A stretch of 64,000 nt of DNA from Sphingopyxis jiangsuensis. Lineage in GTDB: Bacteria; Pseudomonadota; Alphaproteobacteria; Sphingomonadales; Sphingomonadaceae. A program made the position numbers and the translations under genes. Below are positions 35,282-44,089 of the stretch, in pieces; position 1 is the first letter of the stretch; each line of letters starts with the position of its first letter. The stretch lies in contig NZ_JAERPO010000002.1 of NCBI RefSeq assembly GCF_016734905.1, positions 124,001-188,000 on the forward strand. Reading direction: 5' to 3'. The notes under the pieces were generated by a model. That model searched no databases and had not been told where the DNA came from. It saw only the letters and a list, made by a program, of their open reading frames with translations.

Positions 35282-36789
35282 GCGTTTTGCGGTTCGCCGG
35301 CCGCGCAATATTGAGCGATATACGCGTCGTGAGCGGGCAGGTTCGCCACCGTGCGGGTGACGCCGTCGCGTAACATCGCGAGAAATGATTCAAGTTCTTC
35401 TGGAAGAAGTTTGGCGGCGATCGGATGGTAGCGCTGCGGAGTGATGCCCTGGCCCATCATCACCTGAACCCAACTATTCTCGACAAAAAGCTCTTCGTTC
35501 TTGCGGAACACCCTGCCGGTTTCGCGAAACAGCTCGATCTTCTGTTCGAGGCTCGGCGGGACCGGCATCGCCGCGCACTGGCGCCAGAAGGGAGAATCGC
35601 GCCGATCGGTCACCTTGTAGTGAAGGATGAGAAAGTCGCGGATCTGTTCCATGTCGGCAAACTGCTGGTCGTTGAACTCGGCAATGTCGCGATCACTCAC
35701 CGGCCCGGAAGGCAGCATCCGGATGAGGCGCAATACCGCGCGCTGGATCAAGTGAATCGACGTCGACTCAAGCGGCTCCATAAATCCGCCCGACAGCCCC
35801 ACGGCCACGCAGTTTCGATGCCACTGTTTGCGCCGTGCCCCGGTGCGATACCCTATGACGTTGGGTTCCGTCAGCACCTCACCCTCGACGGAAGCGAGGA
35901 GCCGATCGAGCGCTTGGCCCTTGCCAAGATAACGGCTGCAATAGACGATTCCATTGCCCTGACGATGTTGCAACGGGATGCGCCATTGCCAACCGGCATC
36001 ATGTGCGATCGCCCGCGTATAGGGGATGGGCGGCGCCACACTCGCCGTTTGCACGGCAATCGCGGAATCACAGGGTAGGTAATGGGTCCAGTCGTCGAAC
36101 CCGGCATGCAGGGCGCCTTCGATCAATAGCGCACGAAAGCCCGTGCAGTCGATGAACAGATCCCCTTCCACCCGCCGATCGCCATCAAGCGCCAGCGCGG
36201 CAATATCGCCGCTTGCACCATCGAGTTCTACAGCGGCGATCCGCCCTTCGATGCGCTTGGTGCCATCCTTCTCGGCGCGCTTGCGCAAAAAGGCGGCATA
36301 AAGCGCTGAATCGAGTTGGTAGGCGTAGTTCATGCGGTCGTCGGGCAGATGGGCGAACTTGCCCGCGAGCGCAGCCTTCAGCTCCAGGCAATAATCATCA
36401 TAAGCTTGGTCGTGCCCGCGGGTCAGGCCATGAAGCCAGAAATGCTGGAAGCCTGCCGACCAATGATCTTTGCCCGTGGTTCCGAAGGAATGGAAATAGC
36501 TGCTGCCGACATCCTTCCAATTCTCGAACTTGATACCGAGCTTGAACGTCGCCTGGGTCGCGCGCATGAATTCGGCTTCGTTTATCCCGATCAGTCGGTT
36601 GAACAGGACGATCGGCGGAATTGTGCTTTCGCCAACGCCGATCGTGCCGATGGCATCGGATTCGACCAGCGTCAGGTCGATGGCCGCGCCCAATGTGCCG
36701 GACAAAGCTGCCGCGGTCATCCAACCTGCGGTGCCGCCGCCGGCAATGACCACCTGGAGCTTGGCGGAAGGACCGGTCATACGCGTCAT
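35278..36789 (-). CDS. Flavin-dependent tryptophan-halogenase-like protein (copy 1)
   Basis: The 503-residue protein has the FAD motif GGGTAGW near residue 18 and the GVGESTIPPI segment. The conserved Lys83 lies in TFKLGIKFENW, equivalent to the catalytic lysine near residue 79 of PrnA/RebH, and an intact WxWxIP motif reads WQWRIP. By motif it should be a competent FADH2-dependent halogenase. Its natural substrate is unknown: homologues of this branch sit in carbohydrate loci with TonB receptors, not in indole biosynthesis. Its start overlaps the cupin-like gene (ATGA) and its stop overlaps GH16. A separate flavin reductase would be needed; none is in this operon. Confidence 0.9.
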   Translation of the reverse strand: MTRMTGPSAKLQVVIAGGGTAGWMTAAALSGTLGAAIDLTLVESDAIGTIGVGESTIPPIVLFNRLIGINEAEFMRATQATFKLGIKFENWKDVGSSYFHSFGTTGKDHWSAGFQHFWLHGLTRGHDQAYDDYCLELKAALAGKFAHLPDDRMNYAYQLDSALYAAFLRKRAEKDGTKRIEGRIAAVELDGASGDIAALALDGDRRVEGDLFIDCTGFRALLIEGALHAGFDDWTHYLPCDSAIAVQTASVAPPIPYTRAIAHDAGWQWRIPLQHRQGNGIVYCSRYLGKGQALDRLLASVEGEVLTEPNVIGYRTGARRKQWHRNCVAVGLSGGFMEPLESTSIHLIQRAVLRLIRMLPSGPVSDRDIAEFNDQQFADMEQIRDFLILHYKVTDRRDSPFWRQCAAMPVPPSLEQKIELFRETGRVFRKNEELFVENSWVQVMMGQGITPQRYHPIAAKLLPEELESFLAMLRDGVTRTVANLPAHDAYIAQYCAAGEPQNA

Positions 36790-37814
36790 CGGGACAGGCT
36801 GCGTAGCAGCCGCGCGCGGATCTGTCCCGCGCTGTGCGGTGTGAGCGGCGCAAGAATCCCGCGCGCATCGGGAGGCAGATGCTGAGTCACTTCGGCTCCA
36901 TTGGCGAAAACATAATGATCGAACAGCGCGCGCCAGCGCGCCTTATCTGCATCCGGCAGATCGCGCAGTGCGAGGATCGCGTGAAACAGCGCATCTTCCG
37001 GCTTTCCAAGGAAACTGGGGGCATCGCTCCACCAATAATTGACGAGTATGTTGAACGGCGCGAGGCCTTCGACATGATGCCACCAGAGAGAAGGTATGAA
37101 AATGGCGTCGCCCGGCGCGAGGTCCGCGACCTGGGCGCACTCAAGGGCATTGCGAAAGCGAGGGTGGAGAGAAAAGTCAGGCGCCGCAAAATCGACCATG
37201 CTGACAGGACGACCAGCTGGGGTATTTTCAAGCGGCCCAAGATAGAGATTGGGAAATTCTTCAGGAGGAAACAGGGTGAATCGCCTCCGCCCCGTCGCGC
37301 AGATCGCGAGATTGTGGGGCACGTCATTGTGCGCGGCGATGCGTGTACGTCCGCCGATCCAGACACTTTCGATCGGAACGCGATTCCCGAGCGGCAACCG
37401 GTTTTCTTCGCGCAGACCGTCGAAATATCCATCCATGTCGATCGACGAGAGATAGATGACCGGCGCGTCGGGTTTGCCGATATTGGCAAGGATTCCGTCG
37501 ATTATTTCGCCGAGCGGACCCTGCGCCATCCTGAAATTCATTCCCATCTGTGCATCGTAGAAAAGCCGGTCACCGCCGCCCGGCTCGCCGATATTGACAG
37601 GAAAGCTGCGCGGACGCGCGTGTTCAACCAGATAGTTGCGCACCATAGCATCGCCTGCATTCGCCGCCTCGACCAACGGCCAATGCGCCGCAAGACCGCG
37701 CACGACGAAGGGTTTTTGCGCTTCGGACAATTTGGCGTCGAGTGCGCCAGGCGTGACGAGCTGTTCGGGGACCCGAGGGAGACCGTCCAAGAGGCTTTCC
37801 CCTTCAGCCATCAT
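36786..37814 (-). CDS. Cupin-like (JmjC-type) protein
   Basis: About 343 residues of the cupin_8/JmjC-like fold. There are candidate Fe(II) ligands in IAAHNDVPHNLAI (a His-x-Asp type site) and the second His in WWHHVEGLAPFNILVNYWW, with GDAIFIPSLWW as the family signature. Such proteins are Fe(II)/2-oxoglutarate oxygenases that hydroxylate proteins or peptides. The start is one of two adjacent ATGs (37814 or 37811) inside the end of the SapC gene. It lies between SapC and halogenase 1 in an operon with overlapping reading frames. This set recurs next to TonB receptors in sphingomonads and Caulobacter; a joint role in modifying the receptor or its ligand is only a guess. Confidence 0.87.
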   Translation of the reverse strand: MMAEGESLLDGLPRVPEQLVTPGALDAKLSEAQKPFVVRGLAAHWPLVEAANAGDAMVRNYLVEHARPRSFPVNIGEPGGGDRLFYDAQMGMNFRMAQGPLGEIIDGILANIGKPDAPVIYLSSIDMDGYFDGLREENRLPLGNRVPIESVWIGGRTRIAAHNDVPHNLAICATGRRRFTLFPPEEFPNLYLGPLENTPAGRPVSMVDFAAPDFSLHPRFRNALECAQVADLAPGDAIFIPSLWWHHVEGLAPFNILVNYWWSDAPSFLGKPEDALFHAILALRDLPDADKARWRALFDHYVFANGAEVTQHLPPDARGILAPLTPHSAGQIRARLLRSLSR

Positions 37815-38526
37815 TTCGCGAAGCGCGGCGGCGCGCAAGTTTACCAAGGTTGCCGAGCGAGGCGAGCGCCATGAACAGCGGAAGCAGATGCCCTGCCGCA
37901 TGCAACTCGCTTATGGCGCCGGGTTCAAGCGCACGCAGTCTGTCCTCGTTAATCAGCTGGTAACCGACCAGCCGGTGCTCGCCGCCGCCCTCGCGGGGGA
38001 CGTCCAGCGCGAAGGGTTCGAGCAGTTCATAGCGGTCGAGCGCCGCGAAAAACGCCGCACTCGCCCGATGTCCCTCATCAAGCTCGGCGAGCATGGACAT
38101 GACCTGTTCGAGATAGGGTGTCGGACGGCCTGCATCGTCGAACACGCGAACTCCATCCCCCCCGCTCGCGATGCGCGGATGGTCGAGGTCGATATGTACC
38201 TGTGCCTGTGCACCGCCATCGCGCGAACGCCCGATGAGAAATGGCTGGATCGCCAGCGCCATCGGTTTGGCGGGAGCGAGCCAGTCATCCCCGTCGAGAA
38301 ACAGGTTTTCGCCCTTTTCAAACCCCATGAGTGCGAGCGCGGAAAAGCTGCTTCGCTCTCGATCGTAGTGGAACAATATCGGATAGTCGGTCGCCAGGCG
38401 GCGAAACTCATTGGGAACCGCGAGGCACGCCATGACTTTGTCGCCAAATTCCGACCCTGTCCTCGTATGGACACGCAACTCGGCATGGTCGGCCGGATTG
38501 AGGATTTGGTGGTTGCTCATCGACAT
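37804..38526 (-). CDS. SapC family protein
   Basis: About 240 residues matching the SapC family. The N-terminal LNPADHAELRVHTRT is followed by VPNEFRRLATDYPILFHYD and ALMGFEKGENLFLDGDDW, and the C-terminal part contains LNLGN-like SLGNLGKLARR. The family was named from a Campylobacter surface-layer gene but its function is not known; in sphingomonads it accompanies TonB receptors and halogenase-like genes. I use the ATG at 38526, nine bases after the halogenase 2 stop; a second ATG follows at 38520. The end overlaps the cupin-like gene by eleven bases. Confidence 0.85.
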   Translation of the reverse strand: MSMSNHQILNPADHAELRVHTRTGSEFGDKVMACLAVPNEFRRLATDYPILFHYDRERSSFSALALMGFEKGENLFLDGDDWLAPAKPMALAIQPFLIGRSRDGGAQAQVHIDLDHPRIASGGDGVRVFDDAGRPTPYLEQVMSMLAELDEGHRASAAFFAALDRYELLEPFALDVPREGGGEHRLVGYQLINEDRLRALEPGAISELHAAGHLLPLFMALASLGNLGKLARRRASRNDG

Positions 38527-38534
38527 TAAGGCTT

Positions 38535-40058
38535 TCAACTCGATGCGGGCTGCGCCGCAAGCGCTGCGAGATAGGCGCGGTTCGCTGGCAGCGCGGCAAC
38601 CAGTGTGCGAGCACGCTCGGATATGTCAGCCAGGCGGGCGGATGCGTCCGACCGACCGCGAGGCGCCGACGCCGTTTCGCCTGGACGCATGCCATAGAGC
38701 ACATATTGTTGGCTTGCGGCTGAAAAGACTTCGTCGATCTGCGGAAAATCCCAAGTCGATGGAGGCTGGTCTTGCCAAAGGGCAAGCTGCTCGGCGAGCC
38801 GGGGGGGGATCGTCGTGGGATCGCGCTGTGCCTGCCAATAGGGTTCCTTGCGCCGGCTCAGCACATAGTGGAGCTTGAGGAAGTCGACAATGCGTTCCCA
38901 GCGATAGCGAAAAAGCGCATCGAAGCGCCGCGCATGAATGTCCATTGAGGCGCGACTGGCCGGGAAATTGTCGGCAAGCGCCCGCAACGAAAGTTCGATC
39001 ATGACGATCGCCGAAGCCTCCAGCGGCTCGATAAACCCTGCAGAAAGTCCGATGGCGATGCAATTGTTCTGCCAGAACCGCGCCCGGTACCCCGTACGAA
39101 AGGACAAGCCGCGCGGCGTCAGCCTGGCTGCATCGACTTTGGGCATGTGCGCCGCGATATAATTGCGCAGCACCGCATCGGCCTCGGCATCATTCATGAA
39201 GCGTGCCGCATAGACGCAGCCGACCCCGCGTCGCGTCGGCAGCGCGATGTCCCAGATCCAGCCGGCCTCATGCGCGGTGCCGACTGTTTGCGAAGCGATG
39301 ATATTGTCAGCTTCGGTGGGCACCTGCACCACAAGCGCGCGGTCATTGAACGAAACATCCGAGCGATCGATCCATTCGACGCCAAAATGCCCGCCGATGA
39401 GAAGGGCGGCCTGTCCGCTGCAGTCGACAAAGAGGTCGCCCTCGACCGACGCGCCATCGCGCAGCGTAAGCGACATGATATCGCCGCCGCTCCCGGCGAC
39501 GGTTCCGGTAACTTCGGCGGCAATATGCGTCACACCGAGGCGGCTTGTCGCGTGGCGTGCGAGCAGCTGCGCAAACTTCCCCGCGTCGAGGTGATAAGCA
39601 TAATTCACGGTTCCGGCATAATCGGGCATTGCCGGGTGACGCGGGGCAAGGTCGCGTTCGCAGATCGCAGCCTGCGGCGTCATTGCCGCAGCAAAGGGCA
39701 TGACGGGCTCGCTGGTCCGCCAGCCCGCCAACAGGTCACGCATGTCGCCGTGCGGCGGCGGCGAAAACGGGTGGAGATAGCGGTCGCTGGGTGCACCATC
39801 GACCCAGCCGCAGAATAGGGACCCCTGTTTGAACGAGGCGTCGCACGCGCGCAAGAATTCGGCTTCCGCGATGCCGACCGTCGCCAATGTCTCGCGCATT
39901 GTCGGCCATGTACCCTCGCCCACGCCGATCGATGCGATGTCGGGCGCCTCGATCAAGGTGATCGACAGATCGGGCCTGCGCGCGGCAAGGACGCAAGCCG
40001 TCAGCCAGCCGGCCGTCCCTCCTCCCACGATCACCACATTTTGAATCGAACGCTCCAT
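38535..40058 (-). CDS. Flavin-dependent tryptophan-halogenase-like protein (copy 2, variant)
   Basis: The 507-residue protein begins with the FAD motif GGGTAGW and has a candidate catalytic Lys77 in [11 protein letters not shown]. In place of WxWxIP it reads WIWDIALP, with the proline shifted by one residue. That places it apart from copy 1 and from the biochemically studied tryptophan halogenases. It may have changed activity or act with copy 1. The ATG at 40058 has only a weak GAAAG upstream. It is the first gene after TonB receptor 3, separated from it by a hairpin that may attenuate transcription. Confidence 0.87.
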   Translation of the reverse strand: MERSIQNVVIVGGGTAGWLTACVLAARRPDLSITLIEAPDIASIGVGEGTWPTMRETLATVGIAEAEFLRACDASFKQGSLFCGWVDGAPSDRYLHPFSPPPHGDMRDLLAGWRTSEPVMPFAAAMTPQAAICERDLAPRHPAMPDYAGTVNYAYHLDAGKFAQLLARHATSRLGVTHIAAEVTGTVAGSGGDIMSLTLRDGASVEGDLFVDCSGQAALLIGGHFGVEWIDRSDVSFNDRALVVQVPTEADNIIASQTVGTAHEAGWIWDIALPTRRGVGCVYAARFMNDAEADAVLRNYIAAHMPKVDAARLTPRGLSFRTGYRARFWQNNCIAIGLSAGFIEPLEASAIVMIELSLRALADNFPASRASMDIHARRFDALFRYRWERIVDFLKLHYVLSRRKEPYWQAQRDPTTIPPRLAEQLALWQDQPPSTWDFPQIDEVFSAASQQYVLYGMRPGETASAPRGRSDASARLADISERARTLVAALPANRAYLAALAAQPASS

Positions 40059-40092
40059 TGCGCTTTCAGATATCCGACATTGACGAGGAAAC

Positions 40093-40130
40093 AAAACAAT
40101 GGGGCCGCACTGCAGAAGCAATGCGGCCCA
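40093..40130 (-). terminator. Hairpin between TonB receptor 3 and halogenase 2 (terminator/attenuator)
   Basis: Read on the minus strand, GGGCCGCA (40129-40122) pairs with TGCGGCCC (40109-40102) and is followed by CATTGTTTTGTTTCC. It would end most receptor transcripts while allowing some read-through into the halogenase operon. Confidence 0.7.
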
Positions 40131-40167
40131 TCGTCATCACTACAGTCTGTGGGTCACGCCGGCTTCA

Positions 40168-43134
40168 TCAGAAGGTGAAGCGGACGCCTGCCGAATAGCG
40201 CGCATAGCCTGGCGCCGCGAAAAATATGGCGCGATCGTTGCGCCGAACCCCGGTTCGGTCGGCGTTGGTTATGTTGATGCCTTCGACAAATGCCGTGAGA
40301 CCCTCGCGGAATTCATAGCTCAGGCTGGCGTCAAACTGGCCATAGGACTTGATATAATAGGGGTCCTGATCCTTCCCTGACAGGAACCGGTCGCGCCAGT
40401 TGTAGGCTATGCGAGCCTGCAGGCCGCCCTTGTCATAATAGAGCACGGCATTCGCGCTGTCGCTTGCGCCTGGCACCGCGAACTGCGTCGTGGTCCACGG
40501 CAGTGTGTTGTCAAACGCCGTATCGCTGTTGACGATCGTGTAATTGAGGATTGCACCGAAGCCCGTGTCCCAAAAATTGTGCTGGATTGCGAACTCCCAA
40601 CCCCACAACCGCGCCTGCTGGTCGCTGTTCGACGGCTGGGTAAAGGTGAATATGACGTCGGGATCGCCCGAGCGACCCGCAATGCCGCCCGCGGTGCCAA
40701 CGCCGGCCACATAGTCCGCCGGGCGATTGGCCTGCACCCAGGCGACGATCTGGTCGAAGGTCGCATTCGGCCCGATCGCCTGGCGTGCCGCGGTGGCAGC
40801 AGCGCCTTGCGAAGGGTCGGGCAGGTCGAACAAGGGAGTCTGGGTCGTGTCGTTTGCAATGAAGTTGCTGACCTTCTTGTTGAAGAAGCCCACCGACACG
40901 TAGCTGCCGCGGTCATAATACCATTCCGCAGACAAATCGACGTTCTTGGATTTGTAGGGGAGCAATGCCGGATTGCCTGCGCTTGCCTGGCTGCCGCCAG
41001 CGCCGACGCGGAGCGGCTGTGCGAGCGTGATTCCGCCCTGCATGCTGGCATAGTCAGGACGGGTAATCGTGTGACTATACGATGCGCGCAGCTTCACATT
41101 TTCAAATGGCGACAGGTCGAAATCGATCGCGGGAAGCCAATTTTCATACTCGCCCTTAAGCGTGGTGAAATCGGTGCCAGGGGTTTTGACAAGACTGATT
41201 TCGTTCTGCGCGACCCAGATCGTGCCGGTCGGAATCTCGGCGAGCGCGCGCGACGTGACCTTTGTCTTTTCGTAGCGCAGCCCAAGGCGCAGATTGGCCC
41301 TAGCTTCACCCAGATCGAAGCTGTGGAAGCTTTGCACCCACGGCGTGATCGACTTTTCGAGGATGCGGCGGTCGGTTGAATAGGGCGCAAGGCAGGTGTC
41401 GCCCGGCGCAGCGTCGCAGATTCCAAGCCTGTCGTCGAGAAGCGAGATAAGCCCCTCGGTATCGATCAAGAAATAGGTCGGGATGATCCCCTGGCTGTTC
41501 GACCCGTTCATGCCGGCCAGGTCCGGCGAAAGTGCACGCGGAGTGAACAGCGAATCGGGCGTGTCGGCCGCCGAGAGCGTCCCGCCCCATGTGTCATTCT
41601 GGATGACACCGAATGCGGTGCGCACATCGTTTTCGATATAGCTGACACCGAAGTCGAGGCTCTCGATGAAGGAGGCATCAAAATCGAACCCGCCGCGCAG
41701 GCTGACCTGATCGATGGTATCTTTCATATAGGCGTTGCGGAAAGCATTGCCTGCCGGCCGAATATTCTCTGCCTCGACCTCTGATCCGGGGTGCATTGCG
41801 ACCGAAATGACGGGCATATCGGTGGTGAAGTCGACGCGCTGGCTCGCCACGCCGAAGATCGCCGTACCGACGGCAATCCCGCTGCCATAGGGCGAAGTCG
41901 GCTTCGATTCCGCGGTGGAATGGTGAGCATCGAGTTCGAGGCGCAGCCCCCAGGGGCCTTCCCACTTGATATTACCGCCGAGCGAATGGTTGATATTGCG
42001 GTTCGATCCGACGGCGCCGGTTATCGCCAGATCCTTGCCTTCGGCTGCCAAGAAATTCTCGGCATAGAAGTTGGCGCCCGCCGCCGGACCGTCGGTCCAG
42101 CTGCTGGACGTGTCATTGTGATTGAACCATACCCCGATGCTGCTCTGGCGGCTTTCGAAGGTATTTTGCGCAAAGATGTAATCGAACGACACATCGAGCG
42201 TATCGGTCGGCTTGAACTGCAAGACCGCCTGGCCGTTGATCCGCTCGCGCTGGAAATCATAGAAATCATAGGCCGCGTTCTGCGGAACCTGGTAAATGTC
42301 GGTGGGACCAGGCCGGTTCTCGATGTTCGCAAAACGCGGGTCACCCGGTTGCGCCAGCGTACCCCAGTTGTTTTCCGCGCCCGTATAGCCCGGCCGCCAA
42401 TTGCCAACAGTGAATTGCGCTTGGCCGCCATTGCGCTTTTGATAAGAGCCTGCGAGCAGAATGCCGATCGTGTCGTTCGCAAAGGTCTTGCTGACGATGC
42501 CCGAAATTTCAGGCGTTATATCGGTTCCGTATAGCTGAGACGTATCGTAAACGCCCTTGACGCCGATGCTGCCTTTAAGTCCGGGACGATCCAGCGGACG
42601 CGGCAGCTTTATGTTGATCACCGAACCTATGCCGCCCGTGGGCAACGACGCGCGACCCGACTTGTAGACTTCGACCCCGGCGACACCCTCGGCGGCGAGG
42701 TTGCCGAAATCGAAGCTGCGCGTCGAGGGCGCCGAGAAACCGTCACCTAGAGTTGACGTAGGCATCTGCCTGCCGTTCACCACGACAAGATTGAACTCGG
42801 GACCGAAGCCGCGAACCGTAACCGTCGAGCCCTCGCCACTCGCCCGGTCGATCGACACGCCGGTGATGCGCTGGAGCGACTCTGCAAGATTGGTATCTGG
42901 GAACTTGCCAATATCTTCGGCGGAAATAGCATCGACAATGCCCTGCGCATTGCGCTTGATATCCTGTGCCTGCTCAAGGCTCGCACGGATACCGGTGACA
43001 ATGATCACATCTTCTTCATTGTCTCCCGAGGCCGACGTATCCTGCGCAAATGCCGGCTGCGCCGCTACACCTATCGCGAGCAGCGAGGCGCTCATCGCCA
43101 AGCGACCGAAATTGAGCTTCCGCGAATCATTCAT
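40168..43134 (-). CDS. TonB-dependent receptor 3 (beta-glucan locus)
   Basis: This 988-residue receptor has a signal peptide (ASLLAIGVAAQPAFAQ), a TonB box-like DVIIVTG and a plug domain. The plug carries SAEDIGKFPDTNLAESLQRI, TVRGFGPEFNLVVVNGRQMP and LPTGGIGSVINIKLPRPLD. The beta-barrel ends RYSAGVRFTF with the terminal Phe. GGGGAGGAA precedes the ATG at 43134; upstream extensions are not signal-like. Two LacI-type operators lie 53-82 bases upstream. With GH16, GH3 and two sugar importers in the same locus, it probably imports laminarin-type beta-glucan oligosaccharides. The link to halogenases and SapC is unexplained. Confidence 0.93.
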   Translation of the reverse strand: MNDSRKLNFGRLAMSASLLAIGVAAQPAFAQDTSASGDNEEDVIIVTGIRASLEQAQDIKRNAQGIVDAISAEDIGKFPDTNLAESLQRITGVSIDRASGEGSTVTVRGFGPEFNLVVVNGRQMPTSTLGDGFSAPSTRSFDFGNLAAEGVAGVEVYKSGRASLPTGGIGSVINIKLPRPLDRPGLKGSIGVKGVYDTSQLYGTDITPEISGIVSKTFANDTIGILLAGSYQKRNGGQAQFTVGNWRPGYTGAENNWGTLAQPGDPRFANIENRPGPTDIYQVPQNAAYDFYDFQRERINGQAVLQFKPTDTLDVSFDYIFAQNTFESRQSSIGVWFNHNDTSSSWTDGPAAGANFYAENFLAAEGKDLAITGAVGSNRNINHSLGGNIKWEGPWGLRLELDAHHSTAESKPTSPYGSGIAVGTAIFGVASQRVDFTTDMPVISVAMHPGSEVEAENIRPAGNAFRNAYMKDTIDQVSLRGGFDFDASFIESLDFGVSYIENDVRTAFGVIQNDTWGGTLSAADTPDSLFTPRALSPDLAGMNGSNSQGIIPTYFLIDTEGLISLLDDRLGICDAAPGDTCLAPYSTDRRILEKSITPWVQSFHSFDLGEARANLRLGLRYEKTKVTSRALAEIPTGTIWVAQNEISLVKTPGTDFTTLKGEYENWLPAIDFDLSPFENVKLRASYSHTITRPDYASMQGGITLAQPLRVGAGGSQASAGNPALLPYKSKNVDLSAEWYYDRGSYVSVGFFNKKVSNFIANDTTQTPLFDLPDPSQGAAATAARQAIGPNATFDQIVAWVQANRPADYVAGVGTAGGIAGRSGDPDVIFTFTQPSNSDQQARLWGWEFAIQHNFWDTGFGAILNYTIVNSDTAFDNTLPWTTTQFAVPGASDSANAVLYYDKGGLQARIAYNWRDRFLSGKDQDPYYIKSYGQFDASLSYEFREGLTAFVEGINITNADRTGVRRNDRAIFFAAPGYARYSAGVRFTF

Positions 43135-43186
43135 TGGCGAATTCCTCCCCAGGACTATGCGTTTGCGCACGGTTGCCGCGCTAATT

Positions 43187-43216
43187 GTGAACGTTCACCT
43201 AAATGATAACGTTCAC
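43187..43216. promoter_or_regulatory. Two LacI-type operators before TonB receptor 3
   Basis: GTGAACGTTCAC (43187-43198) is a perfect 12-bp palindrome. GATAACGTTCAC (43205-43216) is a near copy 18 bases away. The same motif lies before GH3 at 32008. A tandem pair is typical of LacI-family control. Confidence 0.8.
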
Positions 43217-43281
43217 TTCGTCAAGCGCTGTCGTGCTGATCGCAGCGTCCAGCAAAGCGGCGGCCTGCGATCTTTGCCCGA

Positions 43282-43492
43282 ACCGCCTACGCGCGATCCG
43301 CCCTGCGCGAAGCCGGGCATGCGGCCCGCATCCTGATCGAGGCCTGCGGCGACATTACAACACTGTTCAGCCGCACAACTCGCTGGGATACCGCCACCGG
43401 CGCCGGAGACCGCTCCATCGCCAGTGTTGCCGTCCGGTTCCGCTTCGCTCCACTTACGGCCAACGCCAGCGATGGAGGCGTCAATGCACTAA
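43282..43492 (+). pseudogene. IS3-family transposase (OrfB) C-terminal remnant
   Basis: Joined across two single-base losses, the translation reads ARILIEA, RRHYNTVQPHNSLGYR, then PPAPETAPSP, ending PAMEASMH before a TAA at 43490. This is the standard C-terminus of IS3-family OrfB proteins. The following CATTCCGCCCGGGCCACT resembles an IS3-type terminal inverted repeat. Only the last 65 or so codons remain and the frame is broken, so it is inactive. It lies about 470 bases from the tRNA-Arg gene, inside the proposed island end. Confidence 0.75.
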
Positions 43493-43964
43493 CATTCCGC
43501 CCGGGCCACTTGGTGGGATCCGATCAAGTTGGGGCCTGCGAAATCGCCGAGTCCGGCTCACCACCTGTGGGGGAAATATAGGGCGCGCGCCCCCAAGGCT
43601 CCGAGCATTGTCGGCACCGCCGAGTTTCCAGCGTCTATCGTGAAGCGCGATCTGCGCTCAAACTACGAGAGCTTGCCCGTTCTAACGGAATTAGTCGCGC
43701 AAGCGCGTCTCGGTGCAAGCGACGAAAGAATGACCTCTTTCAGGCATTGTACAATGGTGACTTAAAGGACCGACACGAGGCGCGAAGCTGACGCAGGAAC
43801 GACGCTGCCGCAAATCTGTGATTGCTATGAGATTGCTGGTGCAAGTAGCCTACGTTCGCTTCGGTCAAAAACTCTCCAGAACTGAGGGATCTTTCGAATG
43901 CCCAAGTCTGCAAGACCTCAGTTAAAGAAGTCTTGGGACCAGATTAATGTAAGTCATTGAAAAA
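43493..43964. other. Intergenic stretch without a recognisable gene
   Basis: After the transposase-end remnant I see only short frames without family resemblance or a ribosome binding site. Base composition here is lower in GC than in the neighbouring genes, as in decayed island ends. Confidence 0.5.
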
Positions 43965-44041
43965 TGGTGCGCCCGGCGGGATTCGAACCCACGGCCCCCA
44001 GATTAGGAATCTGATGCTCTATCCTGCTGAGCTACGGGCGC
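43965..44041 (-). tRNA. tRNA-Arg (anticodon CCT)
   Basis: The minus strand folds as a complete tRNA. The acceptor arm pairs GCGCCCG with CGGGCGC, followed by the discriminator A and an encoded CCA. The D-arm has GTAGCTCAGCAGGATAGAGC, the anticodon loop is TTCCTAA with anticodon CCT (which reads AGG), and the T-arm contains GGTTCGAATCC. Its 3' half is duplicated at 25965-26006, marking it as an integration site. Confidence 0.95.
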
Positions 44042-44089
44042 GCCGCGGTTCGTTTAGCGGCGCGGAGCGGGCAGCGTCAATCAGGCCGC

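Noticed and set aside
40168..43134. The whole halogenase locus as an indole or antibiotic cluster
   Set aside because: There is no tryptophan-modifying, NRPS or PKS gene; glucan enzymes, sugar importers and a LacI regulator surround it.
25965..43965. Meaning in the exactly 18,000-base distance between tRNA copies
   Set aside because: The round number is coincidence; the element size is set by its cargo.
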